A stretch of DNA of 64,000 nt from Rhodococcus sp. KBS0724. GTDB lineage: Bacteria; Actinomycetota; Actinomycetes; Mycobacteriales; Mycobacteriaceae. The notes below the pieces were generated by a model. It saw only the letters and a list, made by a program, of their open reading frames with translations, ran no database searches and was not told the DNA's origin. Shown here in pieces: positions 50,530 through 58,821 of this stretch. The position numbers and the translations under genes were made by a program. The DNA is taken from positions 6,276,501 to 6,340,500 of the forward strand of contig NZ_VCBX02000001.1 of NCBI RefSeq assembly GCF_005938745.2, in the 5' to 3' direction. Position 1 is the stretch's first letter. Every line of letters begins with the position of its first letter.

Positions 50530-51876
50530 TCAGTCTCGGTGGACGGGGCCTTGGCGGGTGGTGGAGCGGCGGCGTCGTTGTTTCGGGTCGATCGCGGACG
50601 GTGGGATGAACCAGGGTTTGTGATCGGAACCCATCTTGATTTCCCAGATGCCGCGGAACCCACTGGTGCTGTGCATCAACGTGTGGTGGCTGCGGCAGAG
50701 CAACGCGAGGTTGTCCATCACCGTCAAACCGCCCGCCGACCACGGTTTTATATGGTGCGCGTCGCACCACGCCGGGACCGCATCGCAGTTCGGGAAGGCG
50801 CAACCCTTGTCCCGGGCAATCAGCGCGATGCGTTGCTCGGCCGTGACGAGCCGCTTGAGCGGAGTCGCATCCAGCGGTGCACCCTTGCCGTCCATCAGGA
50901 CGGTGGAGAGCATGCAATCACACGCGAGCATCCGGGTTTTGCTCACACTCAGCGGGCCCATCCACGGCATGTAGCCGACATCAAGATCCTCCAACACAGA
51001 CTCGTCCTCGACATCCGGCGCGTCATCGTCGACTCGCATGGTGGCGCATTCGCGATGCTCCGCAAGGTCTTTCGCGGTGATGTGCACATTCACATGCGGA
51101 CGCTGACCACCATCCACACCGGTAACAGCGTTGTCGAGATATCTGCGGATGAGTTCAGTGAACGCGTCGGCGGTGCGTTTGGCTGCCGACCGCTGATCCG
51201 GAGTCCCGTCCGCCGCCGGTTTCGGCATCGACAACCCCGACAGCGCAGACAACAACATCTCGCCGGTCAACGGATCGAAATCGCCCTTGATCACGACCCG
51301 ACCATTCAGCGTCGGCGCGATGCGTAGCGCATTCAGATCGTTATCCTCGCCGGGCGGAGGCTGATCGGATTCGAAAATCCGCTCCAAAACCGCAATCGCA
51401 TACCGCAGCTTCGTAGTGGTCGCTTCCACCCCGGATGCGGCGGCGAGAAGGGTTTTCAGGCTTGGTGTTAACGCGCTGTCCGGCATCCCCTTCGGTGGGG
51501 ACTCGCAGAACGCGGCGATCAACGCCGCATGGTCGAGCGAGAGATCACCGGCCTCGAACTGCGCAGCAATATCGGGAAACGATCGCAGTGCGGCACCGAG
51601 GGCAGCGATCTTGTTGCCGGCCGAGTTCTGCAGCATCGTATTGGCCGCCAACCACCGTCCGACACCGCGGTAGCAGAGCACTTGTTCGTCGGGATTGAGT
51701 GTCAGCTCGTCGACCGCGGCCACTCGAATCGCTTCCAACCGAAGGATTTCCACAGATGCGCTGACGGCAACATCACGAACCTCGGCCGGACGTAACCGCC
51801 ACAACCTACCGCGCACACCCGCCGCCGAACCAGCTACAACATCCCCCACCGCAATTGAATCGCTCACCGTCGTCAT
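50530..51876 (-). CDS. DUF222/HNH endonuclease (13E12 repeat family)
   Basis: A 448-residue protein. The N-terminal DUF222 domain (about 40-310) is typical of mycobacterial 13E12/REP proteins (LRYAIAVLERIF, RVVIKGDFDPLTGEMLLSAL). The C-terminal HNH nuclease motif is CAFPNCDAVPAWCDAHHIKPW followed by LLCRSHHTLMH. Such genes are multicopy in actinobacteria and several are damage-inducible. ATG 51876 has GGGGAGG 5 nt upstream; the TTG just before it is not needed. An SOS-box-like palindrome lies 31-46 bp upstream. The natural DNA target is unknown. Confidence 0.9.
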   Translation of the reverse strand: MTTVSDSIAVGDVVAGSAAGVRGRLWRLRPAEVRDVAVSASVEILRLEAIRVAAVDELTLNPDEQVLCYRGVGRWLAANTMLQNSAGNKIAALGAALRSFPDIAAQFEAGDLSLDHAALIAAFCESPPKGMPDSALTPSLKTLLAAASGVEATTTKLRYAIAVLERIFESDQPPPGEDNDLNALRIAPTLNGRVVIKGDFDPLTGEMLLSALSGLSMPKPAADGTPDQRSAAKRTADAFTELIRRYLDNAVTGVDGGQRPHVNVHITAKDLAEHRECATMRVDDDAPDVEDESVLEDLDVGYMPWMGPLSVSKTRMLACDCMLSTVLMDGKGAPLDATPLKRLVTAEQRIALIARDKGCAFPNCDAVPAWCDAHHIKPWSAGGLTVMDNLALLCRSHHTLMHSTSGFRGIWEIKMGSDHKPWFIPPSAIDPKQRRRRSTTRQGPVHRD

Positions 51877-51906
51877 CAAGGCCTCCCCACCCTGACCTAA
51901 TTATAC

Positions 51907-51922
51907 TCGAACATCTATTCGA
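51907..51922. promoter_or_regulatory. LexA (SOS) box
   Basis: TCGAACATCTATTCGA matches the actinobacterial SOS box TCGAAC-N4-GTTCGA at all fixed positions but one. It is 31 bp upstream of the DUF222/HNH start, in the promoter position. A further half-site-like CTCGAATAG follows at about 51950. Confidence 0.68.
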
Positions 51923-52078
51923 TTCAAGAGACATATCGGGCAAGTTTGCTCGAATAGTGCTTGTAGACAGAAACATTGACTTGTTCCATGACAGGGTGTG
52001 TGGCACCCAGCCGGGCTACGTCCTGCCTATCAGCCAATTCTCTTGCAAGACTTGGTTCACCGAACTGAGAGGACAGTG

Positions 52079-52351
52079 ATGGATCGATCCGGAACCACTA
52101 TCGACCGGGCAGACGTCATCGGCATGTGGGTGACATCGGACGGTTTCATACGCCAGGAACTGCGGGCGGACGGCCGCTACGACGAAGCACGTGGCACCCG
52201 AATAAGCGCATACACCGGCCGTTACTCCGTAACCGGAAGCCATCTCGATTACGTCGACGACACCGGATTCACTGCAACCGGAGATATTCGCGACGGGGTG
52301 CTCTACCACGAGCATCTCGTCTTGTACCGAGAGGCAACAAGTCATGAGTGA
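52079..52351 (+). CDS. Atu4866-family small protein
   Basis: A 90-residue beta-rich protein: DVIGMWVTSDGFIRQELRADGRYDEARGTRISAYTGRYSVTGSHLDYVDDTGFTATGDIRDGVLYHEHLVLYR. This repeats the GxW..DG.IR..L..DGRY...RG.R...Y.G.Y.V.G..I.Y.DD pattern of the Atu4866 lipocalin-like fold, whose role is unknown. GAGAGGAC precedes ATG 52079. Its end overlaps the SDR start by 8 bp, so they form a two-gene unit, as often seen for this pair. Confidence 0.8.
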   Translation: MDRSGTTIDRADVIGMWVTSDGFIRQELRADGRYDEARGTRISAYTGRYSVTGSHLDYVDDTGFTATGDIRDGVLYHEHLVLYREATSHE

Positions 52352-53075
52352 GCACAAGGTAATACTGATCACGGGGGCCAGCAGCGGAATTGGGGCCGCG
52401 ACAGCGAGGAAGTTAGCCGCCGACGGTCACCGGATTTTCCTCGGCGCACGACGTACCGAACAACTCGAGCACCTCGTCAACGAGCTCGTCGAAGCCGGGG
52501 GCACCGCGGCGTTCCGCAGGTTGGACGTAACTGACCTTGCCGATTTCCGGTCATTCGTCGACGCTGCCCATCAACAGTTCGGACGGGTGGACGTCGTGGT
52601 CAACAACGCTGGAGTCATGCCCCTGTCGCCACTCGGCGCACTGAACATCGACGAGTGGAACCGGATGATCGACGTGAATGTTCGTGGCGTGCTTCATGGC
52701 ATCGCCGCAGCACTACCACTCATGGAGTCTCAAGGCAGCGGTCATTTCGTGAACATCGCGTCGGTCGGGGCATATGAAGTGGTGCCGACCGGGGCGGTGT
52801 ACTGCGCTACGAAGTTTGCGGTTCGCGCGATTTCCGAGGGGCTACGCCAGGAATCGTCCGGCGACGTCCGCGTCACCGTCGTCTCCCCCGGTGTTACGGA
52901 ATCCGAACTGGCGGAGAGCATTTCCGATGACAGAGCCAGGGAAGACATGAAGGCGTATCGCGCCGTCTCAATACCGGCTGCAGCAATCGCAAACGCAATT
53001 GCATTCGCTGTCGATCAGCCATCGGATGTGGACGTGAACGAGATCGTCGTTCGCCCCGCCGCGAGCGTGCAGTAA
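52344..53075 (+). CDS. SDR family oxidoreductase
   Basis: A 243-residue classical short-chain dehydrogenase: TGASSGIGAATA (10-21), VVNNAGVMP, catalytic Ser in NIASVGAYE and YCATKFAV. It reduces or oxidises a small carbonyl/alcohol; the substrate is unknown. Its ATG overlaps the Atu4866-like gene. Convergent with the MmyB-type regulator at 53112, which may control this pair. Confidence 0.88.
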   Translation: MSEHKVILITGASSGIGAATARKLAADGHRIFLGARRTEQLEHLVNELVEAGGTAAFRRLDVTDLADFRSFVDAAHQQFGRVDVVVNNAGVMPLSPLGALNIDEWNRMIDVNVRGVLHGIAAALPLMESQGSGHFVNIASVGAYEVVPTGAVYCATKFAVRAISEGLRQESSGDVRVTVVSPGVTESELAESISDDRAREDMKAYRAVSIPAAAIANAIAFAVDQPSDVDVNEIVVRPAASVQ

Positions 53076-53111
53076 GTTCCGCGAGCGCACAGCAGTCCGA
53101 ACGACCAGGGG

Positions 53112-53978
53112 TCAGGTGGCGGGTCGACCAGAACGCAGATCCGTGCCGCGTCGCTCCTGATCCCTGGTCGCGGTAAGCGAACCCAGCAACGTCAACGCTC
53201 GATCACTGGGCGAACCACGCTCCGCTTGATAGATCACCAACTGCTGTCCGGGCCGGTCACGGACGTCAAATGTCTGAGAGGTCAGACTCATTGCGCCAAC
53301 CTCGGGATGGACCAGTTCCTTGGCGTCCAACGTCTTACCTCGGACATGACCTTCTGCCCAGAACTGACGGAACGCGAGGCTGGCCGCCGTGAGTTCATCA
53401 ACCAACTTGCGCAAACGCGCATCGGCAGAGGCATGGCCGACGGCTAGTCGAAGTGTTGCGACGGTGGCCTGCGCAGCATGCTGCCAGTCGGCGTAGAACT
53501 CGGCGCCGGCCGGATCCGTGAATACCATCCGCAGCAGATTATCGGTGGCGCTGAACGGCGAGAAGAGTGTGTCGGCGACCCGATTGCGCGCAAGGATGTC
53601 GAGTGTCCTGTTCAGCACGAATGCCGGAGTCCAGTCATAAGTGTCCATCAACTGGAGCAGTGCGGGGCTCACAGATTCCCCGGTACCTGAACCACGGTCG
53701 CTCGGCACCAGACCTGCTAACCGGTACAGGTGCATCTCCTGATCTGCGTCGAGCCGTAATGCACGCACAAGCGCATCAAGAACCTGCGTCGACGGATTAC
53801 GCTCTCGCCCTTGCTCCAAGCGGGTGTAGTAATCGGCACTCAGGCCTGCGATTATCGCAACCTCCTCGCGCCTGAGCCCAGGGACGCGTCGAGTGCCGTA
53901 GCTGTGGATCCCCGCATCTTTCGGGGAGACCTGAGCACGGCGCGAGCGAAGGAAATCTCCTAATTCACTGGAAGGCAT
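53112..53978 (-). CDS. XRE family regulator with MmyB-like ligand domain
   Basis: A 288-residue regulator. The N-terminal XRE helix-turn-helix is GDFLRSRRAQVSP...RRVPGLRREEVAIIAGLSADYYTRLEQGRERNPSTQVLDALVRAL (about 7-75). The MmyB-like PAS-type domain (about 100-275) has WTPAFVLNRTLDILARNRVADTLFSPFS and a C-terminal HPEVGAMSLTSQTFDVRDRPGQQLVIYQAE. Relatives bind a fatty acid and regulate neighbouring SDR genes. Convergent with the SDR; their relation is inferred from proximity. Confidence 0.9.
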   Translation of the reverse strand: MPSSELGDFLRSRRAQVSPKDAGIHSYGTRRVPGLRREEVAIIAGLSADYYTRLEQGRERNPSTQVLDALVRALRLDADQEMHLYRLAGLVPSDRGSGTGESVSPALLQLMDTYDWTPAFVLNRTLDILARNRVADTLFSPFSATDNLLRMVFTDPAGAEFYADWQHAAQATVATLRLAVGHASADARLRKLVDELTAASLAFRQFWAEGHVRGKTLDAKELVHPEVGAMSLTSQTFDVRDRPGQQLVIYQAERGSPSDRALTLLGSLTATRDQERRGTDLRSGRPAT

Positions 53979-54010
53979 TCCCCGATGCTAGTTCGGGAAT
54001 ACAAGGCGAT

Positions 54011-54033
54011 GGGTGGGTGCAGTTCACCCACCC
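54011..54033. terminator. terminator downstream of CHAP gene
   Basis: Perfect 9-bp stem GGGTGGGTG / CACCCACCC with a CAGTT loop, 41 bp after the CHAP stop and just upstream of the MmyB-type regulator gene. Confidence 0.75.
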
Positions 54034-54073
54034 GGGAATCACTTCGAACAACTGCCGATTTGCCCTCGCCTGA

Positions 54074-54670
54074 TCAGGGATGAAGCGTCCCGAATCCCAC
54101 AACCGCAGAATCCGTCGTCCAATCGAGATCATGCACTCGGACCTTGCCGAACTCGTTGCCGCCGACGGTAATTGCCTTGTCCCCGTCGACGGATACAACG
54201 ATGTTGGTGTGCTGGCCGGACAATCGTGAGCTGTCGTAGATCACGACGTCGCCTATGTCGGGTGTATAGCTACCGTCGTTCTCCGAGTAGGCGTCGATTC
54301 CCTGGTAATACTCCTGCAGTGTGTAAACGCCAGGAATACGCCAACTTCCGGAGTTCGGATTGGACAGCGGACGTCCGGCTTCGCGCATGATCCAGCTGAC
54401 AAAATCGGCGCACCATTCCTCGTCGATGCCATCGGAATAGAAAGTGCCCGGACGTCCCTGTTCGTGCTCGGCCCGCAGGAGTTCGAGCACACGAACCTGG
54501 TCCGTAGTGAGGGCGCTCAAATCGGTAACCGGGAACTCGGCGGTATCCCAGGGAAGATATCGCGATGGTGCGACTGAAATTACGACGGCGCCAGCCACGA
54601 CGACAACACCGAGAACTGCGGCAATCCACAGCATGACGCGGCGGCGTCGATTCGGTTTGTCAGCATTCAC
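54074..54670 (-). CDS. membrane-anchored CHAP-domain protein
   Basis: A 198-residue protein. A basic N-terminus (NRRRRVM) and one transmembrane helix (about 12-32) put the rest outside. A CHAP-type cysteine amidase/peptidase domain follows: catalytic Cys87 in EEWCADFVSWIM and His154 in SGQHTNIVVSVDG. CHAP enzymes cleave peptidoglycan cross-bridges or stem peptides. It is divergent from the HicB-like gene and may share its palindromic control region. Length and layout fit known actinobacterial examples. Confidence 0.85.
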   Translation of the reverse strand: MNADKPNRRRRVMLWIAAVLGVVVVAGAVVISVAPSRYLPWDTAEFPVTDLSALTTDQVRVLELLRAEHEQGRPGTFYSDGIDEEWCADFVSWIMREAGRPLSNPNSGSWRIPGVYTLQEYYQGIDAYSENDGSYTPDIGDVVIYDSSRLSGQHTNIVVSVDGDKAITVGGNEFGKVRVHDLDWTTDSAVVGFGTLHP

Positions 54671-54758
54671 CCTTACCAGTGTGCCAGTCCGCCGCGAATG
54701 GGATCGCCGGACACGTCAACGACCTGCACATTCGTATTCATGTGCCAGCAAACTATTG

Positions 54759-54783
54759 CTATGGCACCAAAGTGGTGCCATAG
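54759..54783. promoter_or_regulatory. perfect palindromic operator before HicB-like gene
   Basis: CTATGGCACCA-AAG-TGGTGCCATAG, an 11-bp perfect inverted repeat with a 3-bp spacer, ending 7 bp before ATG 54791. It covers the place expected for the -10 box or ribosome-binding site, so a protein bound here would block expression. Autoregulation by the downstream HicB-like DNA-binding protein is likely. Confidence 0.75.
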
Positions 54784-54790
54784 TGATGCC

Positions 54791-55306
54791 ATGGACTTGA
54801 CACCGTACGTCGACAACCTTCGCCACGAACTCGCGGTGGCTGCCGAGGCCGGCGGAGAAGACACAAAGACACTCGCCGAACGATTGACCGCACCGCTGGA
54901 ATCAGCAGTACGACTCACTCTCCTCGACGCGTTGTCCACGGCAGCAGCAGAGATCACCCGCGATCTCGCACCAGGTTCGGTGGATCTCCGCCTACGTGGG
55001 CGTGAACCCGAATTTGTTGTGACACCTGCCCTGCGCGAACCGACTCCTATCGACGCCGACGAGCAGCCGACACCGGTCCCACGCGCCATCACGGAGTCCG
55101 ACGATGCCGCGATGACCCGAATAAACCTGCGACTGGGTCAAGAACTCAAGGACCGAATCGAGGCTGCCGCCCGTGAGGCCGGGATATCGGTCAACGCGTG
55201 GCTGGTCCGCTCGGCTGCGGCCGCGCTGGAAGGCGGCGCAAGCCGGAATGCTCCGAGACAACGCGCGTCTCAGGGTGCCGATACCTTCACCGGCTGGGTG
55301 CACTGA
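54791..55306 (+). CDS. HicB-like/ribbon-helix-helix DNA-binding protein
   Basis: A 171-residue protein. The C-terminal segment TRINLRLGQELKDRIEAAAREAGISVNAWLVRSAAAAL (about 114-151) is a ribbon-helix-helix of the HicB/Arc type. The N-terminal part is helical (PYVDNLRHELAVAAEAGGEDTKTLAERLTAPLESAVRLTLLDAL) and the linker acidic. No HicA toxin gene is next to it. Instead DUF4097 and DrrAB-type ABC genes follow, so it is probably their repressor rather than an antitoxin. No Shine-Dalgarno precedes the ATG, and the palindrome occupies that space. Confidence 0.82.
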   Translation: MDLTPYVDNLRHELAVAAEAGGEDTKTLAERLTAPLESAVRLTLLDALSTAAAEITRDLAPGSVDLRLRGREPEFVVTPALREPTPIDADEQPTPVPRAITESDDAAMTRINLRLGQELKDRIEAAAREAGISVNAWLVRSAAAALEGGASRNAPRQRASQGADTFTGWVH

Positions 55307-55371
55307 CACCAGATTCACCTGCGCACCAACTTCTTTCACCAACCGAAGACAACATCGTCGGGAGTATCACC

Positions 55372-56232
55372 ATGCCTACATTCAGCACACCGGACCCCAT
55401 CACCGCGATCATCGACATCTCTGTCGGACGTATCCGGATCAGCGCAAGCGACCGCGAGGACACGGTCGTAGAAGTCTTGCCCAGCAACTCCTCTCACGAT
55501 GCCGATATCCGCGTCGCCGAACAGACTCGCGTCGAATTCGCAGGTGGTCGACTACAGATCAAAACGCCGAAACAGCGCGGTCTCGGCATCTTCGGCAGAA
55601 CCGGATCTGTCGACGTCTCGATTCAACTTCCCTCCGGCAGCGGGCTCGAGGGCGCAGCGGCCGTCGCAAGCCTCCACGCCACCGGCACACTCGGAAGATC
55701 TCGCGTGAAACTCTCCAGTGGCGAATGCGCACTGGACACCACCGGGCCAGTCGACATCAGCACCGGCGCAGGCGCAATCACTGTCGAGCATGTCGTAGGC
55801 GACGTCGATGCAAGCACCGGATCAGGAACAATCCGCATTCGCCGAGTTGATGGCAACGCGGTAGTCAAGAACTCCAACGGCGACATCGCTATCGGCGAGA
55901 TCGCCGGCACGCTGAAGGCCAAATCGGCAAACGGTGACGTCATCGTGGAGCATGCCGAATGTGATGCAACTGCCGCAACAGCCAACGGTGACATTCGTTT
56001 GAACAGCATCGAGAGCGGAGTTGTCTCCGCGAAAACCGCTGCGGGCAAGATTCACATCGGCGTTCGATCCGGTACCGCCGCTCGATTCGACGCTCATACC
56101 TCTTTCGGTCGCGTCGACAACCAGATGACCACCACTCACGGACCGGCTGCCACCGAGCGCAGGGTGGACGTCCACGCACATACCAGCTACGGCGACATCG
56201 TCATCCGACGTTCGGAGCCTCCAAAAATCTAG
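55372..56232 (+). CDS. DUF4097 beta-strand-repeat protein
   Basis: A 286-residue protein made of short beta repeats with recurring G-D-(V/I) turns (TGPVDISTGAGAITVEHVVGDVDASTGSG, KNSNGDIAIGEIAGTLKAKSANGDVIVEH, TANGDIRLN). This is the right-handed beta-solenoid pattern of DUF4097 (adhesin-like) proteins. There is no signal peptide. Such genes typically stand between a HicB-like gene and an ABC transporter in actinomycetes. The role is unknown. 65 bp after the HicB-like stop and 15 bp before the ATPase gene. Confidence 0.85.
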   Translation: MPTFSTPDPITAIIDISVGRIRISASDREDTVVEVLPSNSSHDADIRVAEQTRVEFAGGRLQIKTPKQRGLGIFGRTGSVDVSIQLPSGSGLEGAAAVASLHATGTLGRSRVKLSSGECALDTTGPVDISTGAGAITVEHVVGDVDASTGSGTIRIRRVDGNAVVKNSNGDIAIGEIAGTLKAKSANGDVIVEHAECDATAATANGDIRLNSIESGVVSAKTAAGKIHIGVRSGTAARFDAHTSFGRVDNQMTTTHGPAATERRVDVHAHTSYGDIVIRRSEPPKI

Positions 56233-56247
56233 TGAAAAGGAACGCTG

Positions 56248-57189
56248 ATGACCCGCAAACCAGCTATCACCGCAACGGGCCTGACAAAGTCCTACTCCGA
56301 AAAGACGGTACTGGACGGAATCGACTTGTCCGTCGACAGTGGAACTGTCTTCGCGCTTCTCGGCCCCAATGGCGCCGGCAAGACCACCATCGTGGAAATC
56401 CTCTCGACACTCACTCCCGCCGACAGTGGCAACATCCGCATCGCGGGGTACAACCCTGCCGACGATCCCGATGCCGTGCGCGCAGTTATCGGTGTCACCG
56501 GGCAATTCTCCGCGGTGGACGACTATCTCACCGGCGCGGAGAACCTACTCCTCATGGCCGACCTTCATCATCTGAGCCGGGACGAACGTCGCACTCGCAC
56601 TGACGAACTCCTGAAAAAATTCGATCTTGTCGATGCTGCCGGAAAGCTTGCTTCGGCGTACTCCGGCGGAATGCGTCGAAGACTCGATCTGGCAATGACA
56701 TTGATCGGGCAGCCGGAGATCATCTTCCTGGACGAACCCACCACCGGTCTCGATCCCCGGAGCCGGCGCTCGATGTGGCAGATCATCCGCGAGCTGGTCA
56801 GTGATGGTGTCACCATTTTCCTCACGACGCAGTACCTCGAGGAAGCCGACCAATTGGCCGACCACATTGCCGTTCTCGACCACGGACGGATTGTCGCCCA
56901 AGGCACCGCAGCGGAGCTCAAACGCCACATCCCCGGCGGTCATGTTCGGCTGCACTTCTTCGACAGAAATCAATTAGATTCTGCTGCAGATATTTTCGAC
57001 AATTCTTCGCGTGACGATGCCGCCTATGTTCTGCAGGTTCCCAGCGACGGCGGCGTCCGCTCATTGCGTTCTCTTCTCGACCAACTCGACGCTCATTCGA
57101 TCGACGTCAAGGAACTCTCGGTCCACACCCCGGATCTGGACGATGTGTTCCTGGCGCTCACAGGCACCGAAAGGACCGACGCGCGATGA
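56248..57189 (+). CDS. DrrA-type ABC transporter ATP-binding protein
   Basis: A 313-residue ABC ATPase of the daunorubicin-resistance (DrrA) type: Walker A GPNGAGKTT (39-47), signature YSGGMRRRLDLA, Walker B IIFLDEPTTGLD, and the extended C-terminal domain typical of DrrA/CcmA-like exporters. It powers the membrane protein encoded next, whose start overlaps its stop. The exported substrate (drug, lipid or peptide) is unknown; this pair lies 25 kb from the lanthipeptide genes, so a link to them is unproven. Confidence 0.92.
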   Translation: MTRKPAITATGLTKSYSEKTVLDGIDLSVDSGTVFALLGPNGAGKTTIVEILSTLTPADSGNIRIAGYNPADDPDAVRAVIGVTGQFSAVDDYLTGAENLLLMADLHHLSRDERRTRTDELLKKFDLVDAAGKLASAYSGGMRRRLDLAMTLIGQPEIIFLDEPTTGLDPRSRRSMWQIIRELVSDGVTIFLTTQYLEEADQLADHIAVLDHGRIVAQGTAAELKRHIPGGHVRLHFFDRNQLDSAADIFDNSSRDDAAYVLQVPSDGGVRSLRSLLDQLDAHSIDVKELSVHTPDLDDVFLALTGTERTDAR

Positions 57190-57977
57190 CCACCATGACG
57201 CTTGCCTATCTGGACTCGAAGACCATGCTGCGCCGTAGCATTCGACATATTCTGCGATATCCGTCGATGACGGTGATGCTCGTCGGGATGCCTGTCGTCT
57301 TCCTGTTGCTGTTCGTCTACGTTCTGGGCGGAACACTCGGAAATGGCCTCGGCCCAGGCGGTGGTGGCCGAGCAGAGTACGTCAACTACGTTGCACCGGC
57401 GATCATTCTGATGACGGTGGCATCAGCAGCACAAGGCACGGCGATCTCCGTCGCCACCGACATGACCGCGGGGATCATCGCACGATTCCGCACCATGGCA
57501 ATCACCCGCACGTCCGTGCTGACCGGCCACGTTCTCGGCAGCCTACTGCAGACGATCGTCAGTCTCGTTGTCGTCATCGCGGTGGCAATCGCCGTGGGTT
57601 TCCGTCCGACCGCCGGCGTCGTCGAGTGGATTGCGACCTTCGCGCTCCTCATCTTGGTCGCCATTGCCATGATCTGGCTGTCCGTCGCCTTCGGGCTCGT
57701 CAGCAAGAGCGTCGAGACCGCAAGCAATCTTCCGATGGTGTTGATCCTCTTGCCCTTCCTGGGAAGCGGATTCGTTCCCACCGACTCGATGCCGACCGTA
57801 CTTCGATGGTTTGCCGAGTATCAGCCGTTCACCCCAATAATCGAGACACTTCGGGGATTACTTCTCGGTGAGCCCATCGGGAACAATGCAATCCTCGCAG
57901 TCGGGTGGTGCGTCGCGATCACCTTCCTCTCCTACCTCTGGGCACGGAGTTTGTTCAACCGACGCCCGGTGCGCTGA
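57186..57977 (+). CDS. ABC-2 type permease (DrrB-like)
   Basis: A 263-residue ABC-2 permease with six hydrophobic segments and the family signature GIIARFRTMAITRTSVLTGHVLGSLLQT. The late motif LPFLGSGFVPTDSMPTVLRWFAEYQPFTPIIETLRGLL is typical of DrrB. It forms the membrane part of the exporter with the upstream ATPase (4-bp overlap ATGA). The 3' end overlaps the convergent ComB-like gene by 46 bp. Confidence 0.92.
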   Translation: MTTMTLAYLDSKTMLRRSIRHILRYPSMTVMLVGMPVVFLLLFVYVLGGTLGNGLGPGGGGRAEYVNYVAPAIILMTVASAAQGTAISVATDMTAGIIARFRTMAITRTSVLTGHVLGSLLQTIVSLVVVIAVAIAVGFRPTAGVVEWIATFALLILVAIAMIWLSVAFGLVSKSVETASNLPMVLILLPFLGSGFVPTDSMPTVLRWFAEYQPFTPIIETLRGLLLGEPIGNNAILAVGWCVAITFLSYLWARSLFNRRPVR

Positions 57978-58726
57978 CCTCGAAACACACGATCTTCGAG
58001 AACGGGCACGGTATCGCTGTCGTCGAGTTCAGAGGCGATGGCGACATCGTGTGGGAATCCGAGAGCGACCAACTCGCGTCCTGAAGCGCACTCGCGCAGT
58101 CGCTCCTCGTAAGAACCCGATACTGCCACCCACGCATCTGCTGCCATTCGAGCCTCCGGCGATACGGAACCGCCCCAACCAGCCGCAATCAACGCCGCGA
58201 CAACAGCACCGGCGCCCCAGAGGTCCTCCACCGCCGGGCGTAATTCTCCACCGGGCCACTTCTCCCCGGACGCAACAATCGCCACACGGGATCGTGAACC
58301 AAGCTGGTGCACAATCCAATCGGCAACTGCAGATGCGTTCCGCAACGAAGCACCCACACAGATCGGGGCCACGGCAGCCAGAGCGAACGCTATCGTCGAC
58401 CCGTTCGGGGACGGCAATACCAACCGTCCTGGACTTTCCGATTCGCGAATCGATTTGGGAGACAAACTGATCTGGCCGTCAGTTGCCACACTCCGTCGCA
58501 CAGCAAGAACCGCGTCGACGTCACGGGAGTACTCGAATGCACTCTCGTCGTACCAGGAATACGGAAAGACCTCGATTCCCGCATCCGCAGCAACACTCAG
58601 AGTGGTCGTGAACGAAAGAACATCGACCACAACGGCCACATCGACATCGGTGGTGATCGCTTCGGCGCCCGGGAGACCCCAATCGAATCGCAGGCCGTAC
58701 TCGCGTTGACGATGCTCGGAATTCAT
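57932..58726 (-). CDS. comB: 2-phosphosulfolactate phosphatase family protein (ComB-like)
   Basis: A 264-residue protein of the ComB family: VDVLSFTTTLSVA near residue 35, LPSPNGSTIAFA (~103), GEKWPGGELRPAVEDLWGAGAVVAALI (~153-180). In coenzyme M synthesis ComB dephosphorylates 2-phosphosulfolactate. Rhodococci are not known to make coenzyme M, so the physiological substrate is probably another phosphoester. The gene is convergent with and overlaps the ABC permease by 46 bp. It is divergent from the second siderophore-binding protein. Confidence 0.85.
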   Translation of the reverse strand: MNSEHRQREYGLRFDWGLPGAEAITTDVDVAVVVDVLSFTTTLSVAADAGIEVFPYSWYDESAFEYSRDVDAVLAVRRSVATDGQISLSPKSIRESESPGRLVLPSPNGSTIAFALAAVAPICVGASLRNASAVADWIVHQLGSRSRVAIVASGEKWPGGELRPAVEDLWGAGAVVAALIAAGWGGSVSPEARMAADAWVAVSGSYEERLRECASGRELVALGFPHDVAIASELDDSDTVPVLEDRVFRGQRTGRRLNKLRAQR

Positions 58727-58779
58727 GGCACCAGGATCTCAGAAAGGAGGCAACGACGCTGCGACAAGAATTCCTCGAC

Positions 58780-58798
58780 TATGGTTAGGGTACCCATA
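58780..58798. promoter_or_regulatory. IdeR/DmdR-like iron box
   Basis: TATGGTTAGGGTACCCATA agrees with TTAGGTTAGGCTAACCTAA at 13 of 19 positions by my alignment, with a perfect GGGTACCC core. It lies 24 bp before the siderophore-binding protein start. Confidence 0.62.
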
Positions 58799-58821
58799 TT
58801 ATCTTGAAGGACGAGGTTGCT

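Noticed and set aside
54791..55306. Toxin-antitoxin module
   Set aside because: The protein looks HicB-like, but no HicA-sized frame with a ribosome-binding site lies beside it.
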